The notes under the pieces: generated by a model
What the model saw: only the letters and a program-made list of their open reading frames with translations
Told to the model about the DNA's origin: nothing
The model's database searches: none
Translations under genes and position numbers: made by a program
NCBI RefSeq assembly: GCF_034298135.1
Contig: NZ_CP139575.1
Coordinates: forward strand, 1,914,848-1,978,847
DNA length: 64,000 nucleotides
Reading direction: 5' to 3'
Source of the DNA: Lactobacillus acidophilus
Lineage (GTDB): Bacteria > Bacillota > Bacilli > Lactobacillales > Lactobacillaceae
Shown here: positions 62,540 through 64,000 of the stretch, in pieces
Position numbering within the stretch: position 1 is the first letter of the stretch
Layout of the letters: each line of letters starts with the position of its first letter

Positions 62540-62791
62540 ATGGAAAAGTTAATGGTATTAAATGAAGAAAAATTGAGTTATGTAATTGGTGGAGGAAATC
62601 CTAAAGTAGCACATTGTGCTAGTCAAATTGGTAGATCAACGGCTTGGGGTGCAGTTAGCGGTGCAGCTACTGGAACTGCAGTTGGTCAGGCAGTTGGTGC
62701 ATTGGGTGGTGCTCTTTTCGGTGGGAGTATGGGCGTTATCAAAGGCTCAGCAGCATGTGTAAGTTATTTAACGCGTCATAGACATCATTAA
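62540..62791 (+). CDS. Acidocin J1132-like class II bacteriocin precursor
   Basis: 83 residues: leader MEKLMVLNEEKLSYVIGG, GG cut, then a 65-residue mature part beginning GNPKVAHCASQIGRSTAW. As I recall, this start is the published N-terminus of acidocin J1132 from L. acidophilus. Several GxxxG/AxxxG runs (AVSGAATGTAVGQAVGALGG) suit helix-helix packing as in two-peptide bacteriocins; two Cys (HCAS, AACVS) could form a bridge; His-rich tail RHRHH. SD GGAGGT. A putative immunity gene follows. Confidence 0.88.
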   Translation: MEKLMVLNEEKLSYVIGGGNPKVAHCASQIGRSTAWGAVSGAATGTAVGQAVGALGGALFGGSMGVIKGSAACVSYLTRHRHH

Positions 62792-62824
62792 TTGTTTTTG
62801 AGTAAAATGTGAAAGGCAAAAAAT

Positions 62825-63229
62825 ATGGTTAAAAATAAATTGGTTATTAAAGGAATAACAGCTAGTATTATATATTGTCTTCTCGGAATAATATTTGACT
62901 ATATTGATAGTAATTTATCAATTATTTCAATTATTGAAAATATTGGAGAAGGTATAGTATTCGGCTTACTTATGTATTGGCTATTAAAAAGTAATAATGT
63001 TAGATCAATATCAAAGCATAAAATTAATCCTTTAAGTTCATTTGTTATTGGTTTCTTCGGCAGTTGTTTATTACTGACTTTACTTCTATTTCTAAAAATA
63101 GGTTATGTATCAATTGATTTTTATAAGAGTAATTTTTATATTATTAGTATGATTTACTTGATTACTGGATTTATTGGTGGTGGAGCTTTATGTTTTCTTT
63201 CCTATGTTTATAGACATAAGAAAGAGTAA
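62825..63229 (+). CDS. Four-helix membrane protein, putative immunity for the acidocin-like peptide
   Basis: 134 residues, four membrane helices (IKGITASIIYCLLGIIFDYI; IGEGIVFGLLMYWLL; SFVIGFFGSCLLLTLLLFL; IISMIYLITGFIGGGALCFL). Starts 30 bp after the bacteriocin stop, with SD AAAGG. Placement and form fit an immunity protein; family not recognised. Confidence 0.6.
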   Translation: MVKNKLVIKGITASIIYCLLGIIFDYIDSNLSIISIIENIGEGIVFGLLMYWLLKSNNVRSISKHKINPLSSFVIGFFGSCLLLTLLLFLKIGYVSIDFYKSNFYIISMIYLITGFIGGGALCFLSYVYRHKKE

Positions 63230-63319
63230 CATCTTTAAGATAATCCATAACCTTACTAGTTTGTAGATATTTCTAATCTATTTTTTGTCAGTTTACTATT
63301 TTGAAATGTTAAAAATACT

Positions 63320-63383
63320 AAATTAGTTATTAAATTAACCAATTTGGTATTTTTTTTATTTGATTCTTCTGTCATGAAATAAT
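63320..63383 (+). promoter_or_regulatory. LytTR-type repeat promoter before the C39 transporter
   Basis: AAATTAGT (63320) and AATTTGGT (63341), 21 bp apart, -10-like AATAAT at 63378. The same span forms an AATACTAAATT/AATTTGGTATT hairpin with T8 that may terminate the preceding transcript. Confidence 0.58.
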
Positions 63384-63421
63384 GAACATATCTTAATAAA
63401 AACGTAAAGGTAGGGAGAGCT

Positions 63422-64000
63422 ATGCTACTACAATATAAATCAATCTATGTACCACAAGTAGACGAATCAGATTGCGGTGTTGCCTGTTTGGCTATGATTC
63501 TTAAGAAATATCATTCTAGAGTATCATTAGCACATTTGCGCCATTCAGCACGTACTAATTTAGAAGGAACTACCGCCCTTGGCTTAGTCAAAACAGCACA
63601 AACATTTAATTTGAAAACTGAAGCGGTCAAAGCTGATATGTCCTTGTTTGATCCAGATACGGATATCCAATATCCTTTTATTGTTCATGTCTTAAAACAA
63701 GGCGAATTACTCCACTATTATGTTGTACTTAAAGCAACTAAAAATTATTTAGTAATTGCTGATCCAGATCCTAGCGTTGGTTTAACGAAAATGTCTAAAG
63801 AAAAATTCTCTCAAGAATGGACTGGTATTGCCCTTTTTATGGTTCCTAATGACGATTTTGAGCCAGTTAAGGAGAAAAAACGAAATCTTTGGTCGTTGTT
63901 TCCATATATGTTCAAGCAAAAGAAATTAGTTACTAATATTATTTTGGCCGCCCTTTTAATGACAATTATTAGTATTTGTAGTTCATATTTCTTACAAGGT
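63422..64000 (+). CDS. C39-peptidase ABC bacteriocin transporter, N-terminal part (runs off window)
   Basis: 193 residues visible. The N-terminal C39 peptidase domain has catalytic Cys in VDESDCGVACLAMI, His in LLHYYVVLKA and Asp in IADPDPSVG, then the first membrane helices begin. This protease-exporter cuts double-glycine leaders and exports the peptides; it is expected to process all five double-glycine peptides here. Start ATG 63422 follows AAAGGTAGGGAG. An accessory protein gene is expected just beyond the window. Confidence 0.93.
   Translation, partial: MLLQYKSIYVPQVDESDCGVACLAMILKKYHSRVSLAHLRHSARTNLEGTTALGLVKTAQTFNLKTEAVKADMSLFDPDTDIQYPFIVHVLKQGELLHYYVVLKATKNYLVIADPDPSVGLTKMSKEKFSQEWTGIALFMVPNDDFEPVKEKKRNLWSLFPYMFKQKKLVTNIILAALLMTIISICSSYFLQG

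Noticed and set aside
1..64000. CRISPR arrays, tRNA, rRNA or prophage genes
   Set aside because: No regularly spaced repeats, cloverleaf or integrase/phage structural genes were seen by reading; a covariance-model scan would be needed to exclude small RNAs fully.

Overview
This is a low-GC Gram-positive chromosome segment. Gene content and order point to a Lactobacillus of the acidophilus/helveticus/crispatus group: pepN, pepD, a dtpT-type peptide transporter, an Apf-like secreted protein, a rsmG-noc-parA-parB cluster, and a class II bacteriocin locus that includes an acidocin J1132-like peptide. The species cannot be fixed by reading alone. No rRNA, tRNA or CRISPR array was seen.

Layout. 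0-9 kb: a maltose/maltodextrin operon (maltose phosphorylase, beta-phosphoglucomutase, msmK-type ATPase, binding protein, two permeases), split by an IS3/IS150-type element that landed exactly between the msmK ribosome binding site and its start codon. 9-13.5 kb: an accessory island with a frameshifted rgg-like regulator, an intact rgg-like regulator, a 12-codon minigene, an ORF broken by an in-frame stop, and a stand-alone ABC exporter; I think this is an undescribed peptide system. 13.6-36.4 kb: ordinary genome (macrodomain protein, broken MFS pump, Apf-like protein, pepN, dtpT, L,D-transpeptidase, GH29-like remnant, yaaA, esterase, TetR-controlled ABC transporter, pepD, flavin reductases, tyrosine phosphatase, apbE). 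36.4-54.4 kb: cvpA, rsmG-noc-parA-parB-DUF951-ychF, a heterodimeric ABC exporter, a two-component system, murE plus aspartate racemase, two immunity-like genes and a GH31 glucosidase.

54.4-64 kb: accessory bacteriocin region. It starts with two tandemly related type I toxin-antitoxin modules, each a roughly 31-34 residue Fst-like peptide with a divergent antisense-type RNA, with an immunity-like gene between them. Two CPBP proteases follow, then three double-glycine peptides sharing an unusual GPDG core, a pheromone-like double-glycine peptide with its histidine kinase and LytTR response regulator, an acidocin J1132-like bacteriocin with a putative immunity protein, and the start of a C39-peptidase ABC transporter that runs off the window.

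How it works together: copies of an AAATTAGT-like octamer, mostly 21-22 bp apart, lie with the proximal copy starting 37-38 bp before a -10-like hexamer at seven promoters in this region. This suggests that the LytTR regulator switches on both proteases, the GPDG peptides, its own pheromone operon, the acidocin-like peptide and the exporter as one quorum-sensing regulon. Several genes are decayed (rgg-like copy, FecR-like ORF, MFS pump, GH29-like ORF, IS transposase frame).
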